DNA of 64,000 nt, taken from Chitinophaga silvatica. Its GTDB lineage: Bacteria > Bacteroidota > Bacteroidia > Chitinophagales > Chitinophagaceae. The DNA is taken from the NCBI RefSeq assembly GCF_003419895.1, contig NZ_QPMM01000003.1, positions 62,001 through 126,000 of the forward strand, given 5' to 3'. Of this stretch, positions 8,975 through 18,020 are shown piece after piece. The notes below the pieces were generated by a model, which had not been told where the DNA came from, did no database searches, and saw only the letters and a program-made list of their open reading frames with translations. The stretch's first letter is position 1; the number at the start of each line of letters is the position of its first letter. The translations under genes and the position numbers were made by a program.

Positions 8975-10114
8975 ATGCGCATAGGAATAGTATGTTACCC
9001 TACTTATGGTGGAAGTGGGGTATTGGCCACAGAGCTTGGTAAAGCGTTGGCAGACAAAGGCCATATGGTCCACTTTATTACTTATCAACAGCCTGTAAGG
9101 CTAAACGCGTTTCACGCTAATATATATTATCACGAAGTTCAGGTTCCAACATATCCATTATTCGATTTCCCGCCTTATGAATCGGCTTTAAGTAGTACGA
9201 TGGTGGATGTTATCATTAATCAAAAGCTGGATCTGCTACACGTACATTATGCCATTCCACATGCCTCTACCGCATACATGGCAAAGCAAATTGTAAAGAA
9301 GCACGGAAGAACTGTGCCTTTCATTACTACATTGCACGGTACTGATATTACCTTAGTTGGAAAAGATAAAACGTATGAACCAGTAGTTACTTTTTCGATA
9401 AATGAATCGGATGCAATTACTGCTGTATCAGAGAACCTGCGTGATGAAACTTATAAGTCTTTCCCTATTGAGAAAGATATTTCTGTGATCTACAACTTCG
9501 TGGATACTCAACGTTTCTCTCGTCGTGATCTTCCGCATTTCAGACAGGCTATAGCTCCTAATGGAGAAAAAATTCTGTTGCACGTTTCCAACTTCCGTAA
9601 AGTAAAAAGAGTACCTGATGTAGTTAAAGTATTTGCATTGGTACGTAAGGAAATTCCTGCTAAACTCTTGCTGGTGGGTGACGGACCCGACAGGCCTTCT
9701 ATCGAGTGCCTATGCAGAGAATTAGGAATTTGTGAAGATGTAAGATTTGTAGGTAAACAAGAACAACTGGAAGATGTTATGTCGATCAGTGATCTGTTTA
9801 TTCTGCCTTCAGATTATGAGAGCTTTGGTTTGGCAGCATTGGAAGCAATGGCAGCAAGAGTGCCGGTTATTTCCTCCAATGCAGGTGGATTACCGGAAAT
9901 TAATATTCCTGGTCAGACGGGCTACATGAGCAATGTTGGTGATGTTGAAAACATGGCAGCTAATGCTCTTAAATTGCTTAAAGATGAAGCCTTACTGGAA
10001 AAAGTAAGACAAGGAGCCTGGGAACAAGCGCAACGCTTCCATATCGACAATATCATTCCTAAGTATGAAGCATTATACGAAGAAGTATTGCAAAACCAGG
10101 TACAGTTGCTCTAA
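8975..10114 (+). CDS. bshA: N-acetyl-alpha-D-glucosaminyl L-malate synthase (bacillithiol pathway)
   Basis: A 379-residue GT4 glycosyltransferase. It begins MRIGIVCYPTYGGSGVLATELG, which is the BshA N-terminus. HVHYAIPHA, TTLHGTDITLVG, the sugar-nucleotide site ESFGLAALEAMAARVPV and NAGGLPEI follow in order. BshA joins UDP-GlcNAc and L-malate, the first step to the thiol cofactor bacillithiol. The other two pathway genes (bshB, bshC) are not in this window. The TAA stop interlocks with the TAG stop of the convergent EnvC-like gene within four bases (10111-10114), leaving no intergenic space. Confidence 0.94.
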   Translation: MRIGIVCYPTYGGSGVLATELGKALADKGHMVHFITYQQPVRLNAFHANIYYHEVQVPTYPLFDFPPYESALSSTMVDVIINQKLDLLHVHYAIPHASTAYMAKQIVKKHGRTVPFITTLHGTDITLVGKDKTYEPVVTFSINESDAITAVSENLRDETYKSFPIEKDISVIYNFVDTQRFSRRDLPHFRQAIAPNGEKILLHVSNFRKVKRVPDVVKVFALVRKEIPAKLLLVGDGPDRPSIECLCRELGICEDVRFVGKQEQLEDVMSISDLFILPSDYESFGLAALEAMAARVPVISSNAGGLPEINIPGQTGYMSNVGDVENMAANALKLLKDEALLEKVRQGAWEQAQRFHIDNIIPKYEALYEEVLQNQVQLL

Positions 10115-11496
10115 CGGCTACGCAACCATCTTTCAGGATTTTGCTTAGCCATGTTTTTGTAAACCTGTAGTTCTATTTCTCCGTTTGCACTTGCGGAAGA
10201 AGGAGCCGCAGAACCAAGTACATGCCCGCGTTTCACAACATTACCCTTGTTTACGCGCACATTTACCAGTCTTACATAGTTTGTAAAATATTTACCATGG
10301 CGTAGGGTAACCATATATCCTGCGCCTGGTACCTGAAATACCATAATTACCTCTCCATCAAAAATAGCTTTCACCGGAGCCCCTTTTGCAGTAGTAATAA
10401 TAATTCCGTTATTATCTACATCTACCTTTCCGATTTTACCGGCACCAAAATGCCCGGTAATACGGCCGGCATCTACAGGCCATGGTAACCTTCCTTTATT
10501 AGCTTCAAAATCACGAGCCAGGGATAAGGCTTCCGGAGTGGCCACCAGTGCTTCTTCACTTGATACTTTTACTGGAGCAGTAGTATTATCTTCTTCTTCG
10601 TCTTTTTCCTCCTTAGGCTCGGGAACAGGTTTTACAGGTTTATGATTCTTCTTTGCAGCTGCTATTTCAGCTTTCCGTTTTGCTTCTGCAGCTTTACGCT
10701 TTTTTTCCGCCTCCGCTTTTCTCTTAGCTAAAGCAGCAGCAGCGGCCTTTCTCTGCGCTTCTGCTATCTCTCTTCTGATAGCTTCCTGAATTGCTTTATC
10801 TACCTGTCTGGCAGCCGCCCTACTGGTTTCTATTTGTTGTTGCAGATCTTTTTCCTGGTCTTTCAGCTGTGCGATCGTCTGATCAGTTTCTTTCTTATCT
10901 GCGATCAATACATTTCTCTGTTGCTGTTCTGTTTTCAGAGCCCCGGATTTTTCGGCTTTTTGCACCTGAAGATCTGCGAGCTTCTGGCTTAATAATGTAC
11001 GGGTAGAGAGAAGGCTTTCTGCCTGTCTTTTCCTATTTTCCCTGTATTGACGCAAGTATTCATACCTACGAAGTGCATCATTGAAACTATTTGCTGAAAA
11101 CAGGAAATTCAGCACATCGTAACTATCTCTTGATTTATAGGCGTATACCAATAATTCGGCATACCTGGCGCGAAGGGAGTCGACCTCCAGTTCCAGCGTA
11201 CGTACGTTATTGTTAGTAGAGGAAATATCGCCTTCAATGGCTTTGAGCTCCAGATTAATACCGGCGATCTGGTTATTACGGGTAGAGATCTTTTGTTCTA
11301 ATCCACGTTGTAAAACCAGATTCTGTTTAGCAGACTTTCTGTTTAACTGTAGTGCTTTATTGGCTTCAGCTATCTCCTTAAGTAATTGTTCTTTTTGTTT
11401 CTCTAGTGCGGTGCGCGACTGTTTGTTGCCCCGCTGGGCAAATAACAGCGTAGGCAATAGCCATAGAGCCATCAAAAGAGGGATCAACTTTCTCAA
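10111..11496 (-). CDS. EnvC-like murein hydrolase activator, degenerate LytM domain (copy B)
   Basis: A 461-residue secreted protein: signal peptide (to about residue 20), a long coiled coil (about 25-250), an Ala/Lys/Glu-rich low-complexity stretch (about 230-310), and a C-terminal M23/LytM domain (about 335-461). The LytM zinc residues are missing. There is no H-x3-D, and the usual HLHFE strand reads GEIELQVYK. This matches EnvC/NlpD proteins, which bind and activate cell-wall amidases rather than cut peptidoglycan themselves. It lies 42 bp after a paralogue of the same layout, is the last gene of the dut-led operon, and converges on bshA. Confidence 0.85.
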   Translation of the reverse strand: MRKLIPLLMALWLLPTLLFAQRGNKQSRTALEKQKEQLLKEIAEANKALQLNRKSAKQNLVLQRGLEQKISTRNNQIAGINLELKAIEGDISSTNNNVRTLELEVDSLRARYAELLVYAYKSRDSYDVLNFLFSANSFNDALRRYEYLRQYRENRKRQAESLLSTRTLLSQKLADLQVQKAEKSGALKTEQQQRNVLIADKKETDQTIAQLKDQEKDLQQQIETSRAAARQVDKAIQEAIRREIAEAQRKAAAAALAKRKAEAEKKRKAAEAKRKAEIAAAKKNHKPVKPVPEPKEEKDEEEDNTTAPVKVSSEEALVATPEALSLARDFEANKGRLPWPVDAGRITGHFGAGKIGKVDVDNNGIIITTAKGAPVKAIFDGEVIMVFQVPGAGYMVTLRHGKYFTNYVRLVNVRVNKGNVVKRGHVLGSAAPSSASANGEIELQVYKNMAKQNPERWLRSR

Positions 11497-11538
11497 AAAA
11501 AATGCATTTGGTTAGTAAGTACTCTGGAAAGCTATAAC

Positions 11539-12981
11539 TTATCTTCTACGAATCCATTGTTCAGGATCCTGTTTGTTAACACCTTTCCATATTTGCAATT
11601 CAACTTCTCCGGTATTTTCAATATCATTGGTGCTGGCAGTACCAATTACCTGACCTGTTTTCACCATATCACCTTTCTTCACCCGGGTAGTTTGCAAACG
11701 TACATAGGTAGTAAAGTATTGTCCGTGACGAATAATAATTACATATCCCGAACCTGGCATTACCACAACAGATTTTACTTCACCATCGAAAATGGATTTA
11801 ACATTACCACCTTTATTGGTAGCGATAACGATACCGTCGGAAGGTACAGTAATATGCTCCATTACGGCGTGTTGGTGAATACCAAAATGTTCGATAATAT
11901 TTCCGGCATCAACTGGCCATGGTAGTTTGCCTCTGTTGGCCTCAAAGCTTTCAGAAAGCGCCAGGGCTTCCGGCGTAGCTTCCAATACGTTTTCAGTTCT
12001 GGTAACCGTTTTCTCTGGCTCAGGGGCCGGAGCTGGTTTAGGAGGAGCCGGAGTTGGTGTTGGTGTAACCGGCGCTGGAGTAGCATTAGAATTATTATTG
12101 GCAGCGGCTGCAGCTTTTTCTTTTTCTGCTGCGGCTAAAGCGGCTTTCCGGGCTTCTTCGTCTCTTCTCTTTTTCTCTTCAGCGGCTTTTTTACGGGCAG
12201 CATCCTCTTCGGCAGCCTTGCGGCGGGCTTCCTCAATTTCTTTACGGATTACAGCCCTGATTGCAGCCTGCACTTTTTGTGCATCTTTATTACGTTGATT
12301 AATATCTGCGACTAATTCTTTTTCTCTTCCCTTTAGCTTATCCAGTACTTCGTCTTTCTCCTTCTTATCCTGTTCCAGTGTGGAGCGCTGTTCCTGTTCG
12401 GTTTTTAAGGCATCTGCACGTTTTACTTTCTGCGATTCGAGGCTCTGAACTTTCTTATTGAGTTGTTCCTGAGTAGTTACAATATTATCTGCCTGTCTGC
12501 GGCGGTATTCCCTGTATTGTTTTAAATATTGAAACCTTTTAACGGCATCATTAAAGCTTTCGGCAGAGAATACGAAGTTTAGCATATCGTAGGAAGAACG
12601 ATATTTATAAGCATAAACTACGAGTTGGGCATATTGTGATTTAAGGGTATCCAGGTCTTTCTGTAGTGTTTTAATATCTTTCGTTGCAGTATTAATGTCG
12701 CCATTAATAAAGTTGATTTCACCGTTGATATTATTGATCAAGCGGGTACGGAGAGTGATTTTATCTCTCAGGGCCCGTAACTGGCCCAGGCTTTCTTTTG
12801 TAGATTTCTTAGTTTCTTTCAGTTGCTCGTTCGCTTCATCTATCTCGCGTTGCAATTCTCTCTTCATTCGTTCGAGGTCTTCGCGCGACTGTTGGGGTTG
12901 GCCAGTAGACTGAGCAACCAATACGGTCGGCATCAACCATATGATTAACATGAATGGGAAAAGCTTCTTCAAATACAACAT
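11539..12981 (-). CDS. EnvC-like murein hydrolase activator, degenerate LytM domain (copy A)
   Basis: A 480-residue paralogue of the next gene with the same plan: signal peptide, coiled coil (about 28-260), a Lys/Ala/Glu-rich stretch, a Pro/Thr-rich linker (about 300-325), and a C-terminal LytM fold. Its catalytic positions are also lost: HFGIHQHAVMEH has no H-x3-D, and GEVELQIWK replaces the HxH strand. The shared PEALALSESFEANRGKLPWPVDAG block makes tandem duplication clear. It is 56 bp after the DUF4292 gene. An amidase-activating role in cell separation is inferred from the family. Confidence 0.85.
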   Translation of the reverse strand: MLYLKKLFPFMLIIWLMPTVLVAQSTGQPQQSREDLERMKRELQREIDEANEQLKETKKSTKESLGQLRALRDKITLRTRLINNINGEINFINGDINTATKDIKTLQKDLDTLKSQYAQLVVYAYKYRSSYDMLNFVFSAESFNDAVKRFQYLKQYREYRRRQADNIVTTQEQLNKKVQSLESQKVKRADALKTEQEQRSTLEQDKKEKDEVLDKLKGREKELVADINQRNKDAQKVQAAIRAVIRKEIEEARRKAAEEDAARKKAAEEKKRRDEEARKAALAAAEKEKAAAAANNNSNATPAPVTPTPTPAPPKPAPAPEPEKTVTRTENVLEATPEALALSESFEANRGKLPWPVDAGNIIEHFGIHQHAVMEHITVPSDGIVIATNKGGNVKSIFDGEVKSVVVMPGSGYVIIIRHGQYFTTYVRLQTTRVKKGDMVKTGQVIGTASTNDIENTGEVELQIWKGVNKQDPEQWIRRR

Positions 12982-13037
12982 GACTGAATTTAATAACTAC
13001 TAATTAAATAAAGATACAATCTTTCTAAGTTAATGCA

Positions 13038-13880
13038 TTACATCCTTTTGTAGCTAGATGGCATACTGAAAGGGAAAGTCAGAGGAATATCAAAGTCGTA
13101 GCGGGTAAAGTCTAATGATACCTTCGTAACATTTTTCTCTTCTATATAAATTCTCCTGGTAGTAGAGAATTTACGACCGGCAACTTTGGCGTAATCGCCA
13201 TAGGTCAGTTCGCAGGAGCGTCTGATTGGAGCGGTACTATCCTTGTCAAGCACTTTACTTTGTTGCAAAACATAATCATCAGCATAAACATTGAAAAGGC
13301 TGGTGAATTTGCTATGATCGCAACTAAATGAAATAACTGAAGGTGTTTTTATTACCTGATAGATAGAATCTGTCAGGTAAACAGGATTGCCAATTAACAT
13401 ATCCTGGAGTGTACTAAAATCGAATGGAATATTTAACAATTCTTCAGCATCAGACATTTTTCTGAGGTAGAGTTGTTTATCCAATCTGTTATACATTTTA
13501 AGGCTATCGGGAGTGATAACAGCTCTGATTACTTCGTCAACGATCGGCGCTGAAACTGAAATCCAGATGATGCTATCTTTTTTGATACGGAGGGTAGCGT
13601 TCAGATTATTATGGCTTTTCTTATCTGTTTCAAAAGCCAGTTTCATTCTTCCGGAGAAGGTATTGAAATCGATATGATTGGTATGAATACCTTTCAACAT
13701 TTCCGAAGTAAATAGCTGTAATGCTTTAATAGCAGCGCTATCTTCTGTTTTGACGGGAGCAACCTTTCCGGTATCAGCTGCAGGAAAAGTATTTCGGGCA
13801 AGCTTTCGCGGATGGCGGCAGGCCATCATGACAGTTAAATTAATTAATATTAAAAATGTGGTAGTTATTTTTCCCTTCAT
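13038..13880 (-). CDS. DUF4292 domain lipoprotein
   Basis: A 280-residue protein with a lipoprotein-type N-terminus (Cys21 in VMMACRHPRK). The body reads as DUF4292: an INFNTFSGRMKL-like strand region (here IDFNTFSGRMKLAFE), then SIIWISVSAPIVDEVIRAVITPDSLKMYNR and a beta-rich remainder resembling LolA/LolB-type lipoprotein carriers. The function is unproven. It sits between the TPR lipoprotein (26 bp) and the tandem EnvC-like genes (56 bp). This gene order is familiar in Bacteroidota and suggests an envelope role. Confidence 0.8.
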   Translation of the reverse strand: MKGKITTTFLILINLTVMMACRHPRKLARNTFPAADTGKVAPVKTEDSAAIKALQLFTSEMLKGIHTNHIDFNTFSGRMKLAFETDKKSHNNLNATLRIKKDSIIWISVSAPIVDEVIRAVITPDSLKMYNRLDKQLYLRKMSDAEELLNIPFDFSTLQDMLIGNPVYLTDSIYQVIKTPSVISFSCDHSKFTSLFNVYADDYVLQQSKVLDKDSTAPIRRSCELTYGDYAKVAGRKFSTTRRIYIEEKNVTKVSLDFTRYDFDIPLTFPFSMPSSYKRM

Positions 13881-13906
13881 CGAGCAATGTTCTTATAGCT
13901 AAAAGC

Positions 13907-15637
13907 CTATTGAATATATCTTTTTTCAGCGATCTTACGGGCCAGGTCATTAGAAGAAGCTCCTTTATCTTTTGCCTTTTGCCAATATTCCACTGCTTTT
14001 GTCACTTCTTTAAGATTATATAGGATATCTCCATAATGTTCTAAAACATTAGGATTTTTCTGTGCGTCCGGATATTCTAATGCTTTTTCGATCCATTCTT
14101 TTGCTTCCTTGAATTTTTCCTGTCGGAATAATATCCATGCATAAGTATCCATGTAAGTTGGGCTATCAGGTTCCAGCTGTAACGACTCTCTTGACATTTC
14201 TTCAGCTCTGTCGAGGTTTTCGCCTCTGAGAGATAGATAGTAGCTGTAATTGTTCATAATCAGGGCATCTTTCGGGCGAAGGCGAAGGGCCGACTCGTAG
14301 CTGCTATCTGATTGATGATGTTGCCCGGTTGCGTGATAAGCATCTCCTAAAAGAGAATAAATATCACCCATAAATCTCTTCTCACCATTTCCAATATCCA
14401 ATGCAGTATTCAATGACCCTATGGCACTTGGATATTGTTGTAATAAGAAGTTGGCTACCCCTTTGAAGTAGTAGCCCATAAATTCTTTTGGGAATCTGTT
14501 AGTAACAGTATTACTAAGTGTGAGCAAGGCAGCAGGATCATTCTTTCGGGAATAGATCCACATGAGCTGATACCAGACAGAAAATCTGGAATCATCTAAC
14601 TGCAAAGCTTTTTTATAGCTTTCTTCTGCGCTATCGAGTTGATCTGCCTGTGAAAACATATCCCCGCGTAATGCATAAGCTTTAGCATCTTTTGGGTGCG
14701 CCTTTATAATCAGCGCAGTGAGTTTTAATCCTTCATCGATCTTTCCTGAATCGACGGTCATCATTTGTAAATAAGGATAAACAAATGCCACCTTTTCATC
14801 TATGCTATAATAAGGATTTGCGAAAGCTTTTGAGAGGTTTGCCCAATAGCTTTTAGAATCATTATGTTTTTTGGCGAAAGAAGAAAGTGCGATTAAGGCT
14901 CTGGGGTTATCAGGATCTTTGGTTAAAGCCTGCTGATATACTTTAGTAGCCTCAGCTTCCATATCGTTGGCGTCATAAATTTCGGCCAGCAATATGTAAT
15001 ATTTAACTTCATCCGGATTCTTATCTATCAATTTCTTTACTTCTGCGGCGGCATCCTCTACGAGGCTAAGACGCAGTAAAAGTCTTTGTTTTTGATAAAC
15101 TATTTCTTCTACTACCCCAACCTTCTCTTCCAACTGATTTAAGACTGCTAATGCCGATGCAGGTTTATTTGCCTTAGCTAATAAAATAGCTTTGTTATAG
15201 ATATAGTCTTCGTTGTCTGGATATTGTTGAATTAATTTATTAAAGACAATTGCAGCACTATCATATTTTTCATTAACAGCATAGGCATCTGCTAAAGTCA
15301 CCAGCATCCAATGGTTCTGAGAATCGAGGGCTACGGCCTGGCGGGCAAAATTCAGGGAACTGGCAGGATTCTGCAGTTCCATCTGTAATCTGGCCATTTC
15401 GTAGTATGGAGTAGCATTTTGTTTGTTTAACCGCAGATAGTCGCTGTACTGAGTAACAGCAGTATGATAGTCACCCAACATTTTAGAACGTTGAGCGGCA
15501 AAGAAAAGGCTGTCTGCCCGTTGAGAAAGTACGGCAGCGTTTCTGGCAGAAGTAATGCGGGAGGCATGTTTTCCTCCACTGCAAGCAGCTACCAACAATA
15601 CTCCAGTTAGCCCTATTACGGTTAAAGTTATCCGCAT
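13907..15637 (-). CDS. Tetratricopeptide repeat lipoprotein
   Basis: A 576-residue protein with a lipobox (LLVAACSGG, Cys19), followed by TPR units over almost the whole length. Examples are AVTQYSDYLRLNKQNATPYYEMARLQ, PASALAVLNQLEE, and the C-terminal LEHYGDILYNLKEVTKAVEYWQKA. It is probably an outer-membrane-anchored scaffold. It begins 3 bp after the dut stop codon and precedes the DUF4292 and EnvC-like genes, so it belongs to the same envelope operon. No enzymatic domain is visible. Confidence 0.85.
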   Translation of the reverse strand: MRITLTVIGLTGVLLVAACSGGKHASRITSARNAAVLSQRADSLFFAAQRSKMLGDYHTAVTQYSDYLRLNKQNATPYYEMARLQMELQNPASSLNFARQAVALDSQNHWMLVTLADAYAVNEKYDSAAIVFNKLIQQYPDNEDYIYNKAILLAKANKPASALAVLNQLEEKVGVVEEIVYQKQRLLLRLSLVEDAAAEVKKLIDKNPDEVKYYILLAEIYDANDMEAEATKVYQQALTKDPDNPRALIALSSFAKKHNDSKSYWANLSKAFANPYYSIDEKVAFVYPYLQMMTVDSGKIDEGLKLTALIIKAHPKDAKAYALRGDMFSQADQLDSAEESYKKALQLDDSRFSVWYQLMWIYSRKNDPAALLTLSNTVTNRFPKEFMGYYFKGVANFLLQQYPSAIGSLNTALDIGNGEKRFMGDIYSLLGDAYHATGQHHQSDSSYESALRLRPKDALIMNNYSYYLSLRGENLDRAEEMSRESLQLEPDSPTYMDTYAWILFRQEKFKEAKEWIEKALEYPDAQKNPNVLEHYGDILYNLKEVTKAVEYWQKAKDKGASSNDLARKIAEKRYIQ

Positions 15638-15640
15638 TAA

Positions 15641-16084
15641 TCAGGATTTGCCCGTATGACCAAAGCCTCCCGTACCTCTTACGGTATCCGTGAGTACTGT
15701 AACCGGTTCTATTACTGCCTGAACAAATGGGGCAATAACCATTTGGGCAATACGGTCGCCAGGCTGGATGGTCTGCGGTTCGTTAGATAAATTAATCAAT
15801 ATTATCTTGATTTCCCCTCTATAATCGGCATCGATAGTACCAGGCGTATTCAACAATGTTAATCCTTGTTTGATGGCGAGGCCACTGCGCGGCCTAACTT
15901 GTGCTTCATACCCGGCAGGTAGTTCCATAAATAATCCTGTAGGTATTAGCATACGTTCTAATGACTGCAATGTAACTGCAGTTTCCAAATGAGCACGTAA
16001 ATCCATTCCTGCTGCATCTGCAGTTGCATAAGCCGGCAATTCGTTTCCAGACTTGTTAATGATTTTCACAATTATTTCTGCCAT
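15641..16084 (-). CDS. dut: dUTP diphosphatase
   Basis: A 147-residue trimeric-type dUTPase, hydrolysing dUTP to dUMP and pyrophosphate. All five motifs are present: [35 protein letters not shown] and the C-terminal [10 protein letters not shown]. It heads a run of same-strand genes (TPR, DUF4292, two EnvC-like) with a 3-bp gap to the TPR gene. A -7 motif lies only 4 bp ahead of its ATG, so the transcript may be nearly leaderless. Confidence 0.95.
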   Translation of the reverse strand: MAEIIVKIINKSGNELPAYATADAAGMDLRAHLETAVTLQSLERMLIPTGLFMELPAGYEAQVRPRSGLAIKQGLTLLNTPGTIDADYRGEIKIILINLSNEPQTIQPGDRIAQMVIAPFVQAVIEPVTVLTDTVRGTGGFGHTGKS

Positions 16085-16088
16085 TCGA

Positions 16089-16096
16089 CAAAGATA
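16089..16096 (-). promoter_or_regulatory. -7 promoter motif of the dut-TPR-DUF4292-EnvC operon
   Basis: The minus strand reads TATCTTTG, an exact TAnnTTTG match, in the 48-bp gap between ispF and dut. Confidence 0.5.
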
Positions 16097-16132
16097 TTTT
16101 AAATAATTACGAATTACGAATGGATCGTTGAT

Positions 16133-16621
16133 TTACCCCGGAAGATGCTCCAATAAAACTACAGCATGAGCCGTTACCCCTTCTTCCCGGCCTATGAAGC
16201 CCAGTTTTTCGGTGGTAGTGGCTTTCACAGAAACATCATCAATTCCAATATGTAATATTTTTGCAATTACTTCCTGCATAGTCGCCACATAAGGCTTGAT
16301 TTTAGGAGCCTGCAGAAGCAGGGTGCTATCAACATTTACGACCTGATAACCTCTTTCACCGATCAATTGTGCACATCTGGCCAACAAAATTTTGCTGTCT
16401 ATATTCTTATAAGTATCGTCGGTATCCGGAAAATGCATTCCAATATCTCCTAACGAAAGCGCGCCTAACATTGCATCACAAATTGCATGTAGAAGTACGT
16501 CTGCATCACTATGGCCCAAAGCTCCCTTATGGTGAGGTACCAACACTCCTCCTAACCAGAATTCGCGTCCTTCAACCAATTGGTGAAAATCTATGCCCAT
16601 GCCAATACGAATCTTACTCAT
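16133..16621 (-). CDS. ispF: 2-C-methyl-D-erythritol 2,4-cyclodiphosphate synthase
   Basis: A 162-residue IspF. This enzyme makes the cyclic diphosphate of the MEP isoprenoid pathway. The zinc ligands are Asp11 and His13 (MGIDFHQL) and His45 (SDADVLLHAICDA). GHSDADV, GDIGMHFPDTD and the C-terminal VKATTTEKLGFIGREEGV are diagnostic. It is upstream of dut on the same strand but separated by a promoter motif. It lies downstream of the porV terminator, so it is probably expressed on its own or with dut. Confidence 0.95.
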   Translation of the reverse strand: MSKIRIGMGIDFHQLVEGREFWLGGVLVPHHKGALGHSDADVLLHAICDAMLGALSLGDIGMHFPDTDDTYKNIDSKILLARCAQLIGERGYQVVNVDSTLLLQAPKIKPYVATMQEVIAKILHIGIDDVSVKATTTEKLGFIGREEGVTAHAVVLLEHLPG

Positions 16622-16664
16622 AATTTAAGTTTTATTAGTCCTGCCACCTTGCAAGATAAAGCAA

Positions 16665-16699
16665 TAAAAACAAAAATCCCTCCGGGTAGCGGAGGGATT
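16665..16699 (-). terminator. Intrinsic terminator of porV
   Basis: A 9-bp stem (16675-16683 with 16691-16699, CCCTCC core) lies 42 bp after the porV stop. On the minus strand it is followed by a T-rich tract from the A-rich bases 16665-16676. Confidence 0.75.
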
Positions 16700-16740
16700 C
16701 TATCATAAAATTTTGTTATTTAATGAATTAAATGACCTCC

Positions 16741-17916
16741 TTACCACCCCGTCCTGCTTTCTTCATCTCTGGGCCCCAGGTCGAAAGTCAGTGTAAAACG
16801 TAAGGTATTTGAGAGCGGGTTACGTTGAATACCCGTTCCTGAAGGTACCAGGTAGGAGAAGTTTAATCCGAAAATATCGTATTTCACACCAATACCAGCT
16901 GTAAAGTATTTCCTATTCCCTTTAAATTTATTTTCATTAAAGTAACCTGCTCTTACAGCAAATGCCTTATTATACCAATATTCCATACCCACAGAATACA
17001 TTAGCTCCTGTAATTCTTCCTTCATGCCTCCCGGAGCATCTCCAAAAGAACTGAAGATTCCTTCCAAAGTACCTTTTGACTTATAATTACCGGAAGAATC
17101 GGGTGTAGGAACTAGTAATTTATTGATATCCAATGCAAAGGTGATATCATTTTTCTCGTCAATCGATACAGTATAGGCAGTACCGATAGCCAGGTTGGTT
17201 GGTAAAAAATCCTTGTACTGTGCAGAACTGGTATAGGAAATTTTAGCACCAAGGTTAGAAATTGACATCCCAATATTCAGGCGGTTTACTAAACCATCAT
17301 CTTTCTCAAAATCTTTGGTATAAAACCCTGATACATCAACTGCAAAGGTTTTAGCTGGTTTAATCTGAATATTATCTCTGGTCTGACCACCAGCCAGATT
17401 TGAGTAGATATAATGACCAGTAAGGCCTACAGAAAAATGATCGCTTAACTTACGGGCGTAACCTGCATCAAATGCAAATTCCCTAGGTCGGAAATCACCT
17501 GTTTCTCTTCCTGTTACATCTGTAAAATTGATGGTACCAAGGGAAAAATAACGTAGAGATCCTGAAATAGCCTGCATTTCATCCAGCTTTGTATAGCCAG
17601 TGAGAGATGCGAGAAAAACGTCATTTACCAGTTCTTTTAACCATGGGGTATAGGTAACTGCAAGACCTGCATTTTTCTCTGCAAAAGGTAGTTTAGAAAG
17701 ATTGTTGTAAATAGAATAAGCGTCTGGAGATATGGCCACACCTGCATCGCCCATTGCACCACTACGTGCATCAGGAGTGATTCTCAAAAATGGCACAGCA
17801 GTATTCACCACATTAGTACGACCATCTATCTGCCCCGTTTGTATTTGCGCTGAGGTATTTAAACTTAGGAAAGTACCATAAACGAGCGCAAAGCCCATTA
17901 TTACCTTTCGGATCAT
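16741..17916 (-). CDS. porV: Type IX secretion outer-membrane shuttle protein PorV
   Basis: A 391-residue outer-membrane protein of the FadL-like PorV (LptO) family. The signal peptide ends near LNTSAQIQ. The mature start VNTAVPFLRITPDARSGAMGDAGVA is the PorV signature (ARSGAMGDAGVA), and the rest is amphipathic beta strand ending in LRFTLTFDLG. PorV carries cargo from the T9SS translocon to the PorU sortase. It follows porU on the same strand with a 104-bp gap, the usual porU-porV pairing. A terminator closes the unit. Confidence 0.92.
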   Translation of the reverse strand: MIRKVIMGFALVYGTFLSLNTSAQIQTGQIDGRTNVVNTAVPFLRITPDARSGAMGDAGVAISPDAYSIYNNLSKLPFAEKNAGLAVTYTPWLKELVNDVFLASLTGYTKLDEMQAISGSLRYFSLGTINFTDVTGRETGDFRPREFAFDAGYARKLSDHFSVGLTGHYIYSNLAGGQTRDNIQIKPAKTFAVDVSGFYTKDFEKDDGLVNRLNIGMSISNLGAKISYTSSAQYKDFLPTNLAIGTAYTVSIDEKNDITFALDINKLLVPTPDSSGNYKSKGTLEGIFSSFGDAPGGMKEELQELMYSVGMEYWYNKAFAVRAGYFNENKFKGNRKYFTAGIGVKYDIFGLNFSYLVPSGTGIQRNPLSNTLRFTLTFDLGPRDEESRTGW

Positions 17917-18020
17917 GCAGATTTTAGTATTTGATAAAAATGTAAAAATAATCTAATTTATTAAAATTTAATAGAAAGGGGTTTATTGGGATAATGGCAA
18001 AAATTATTTCCCTGCATAGG

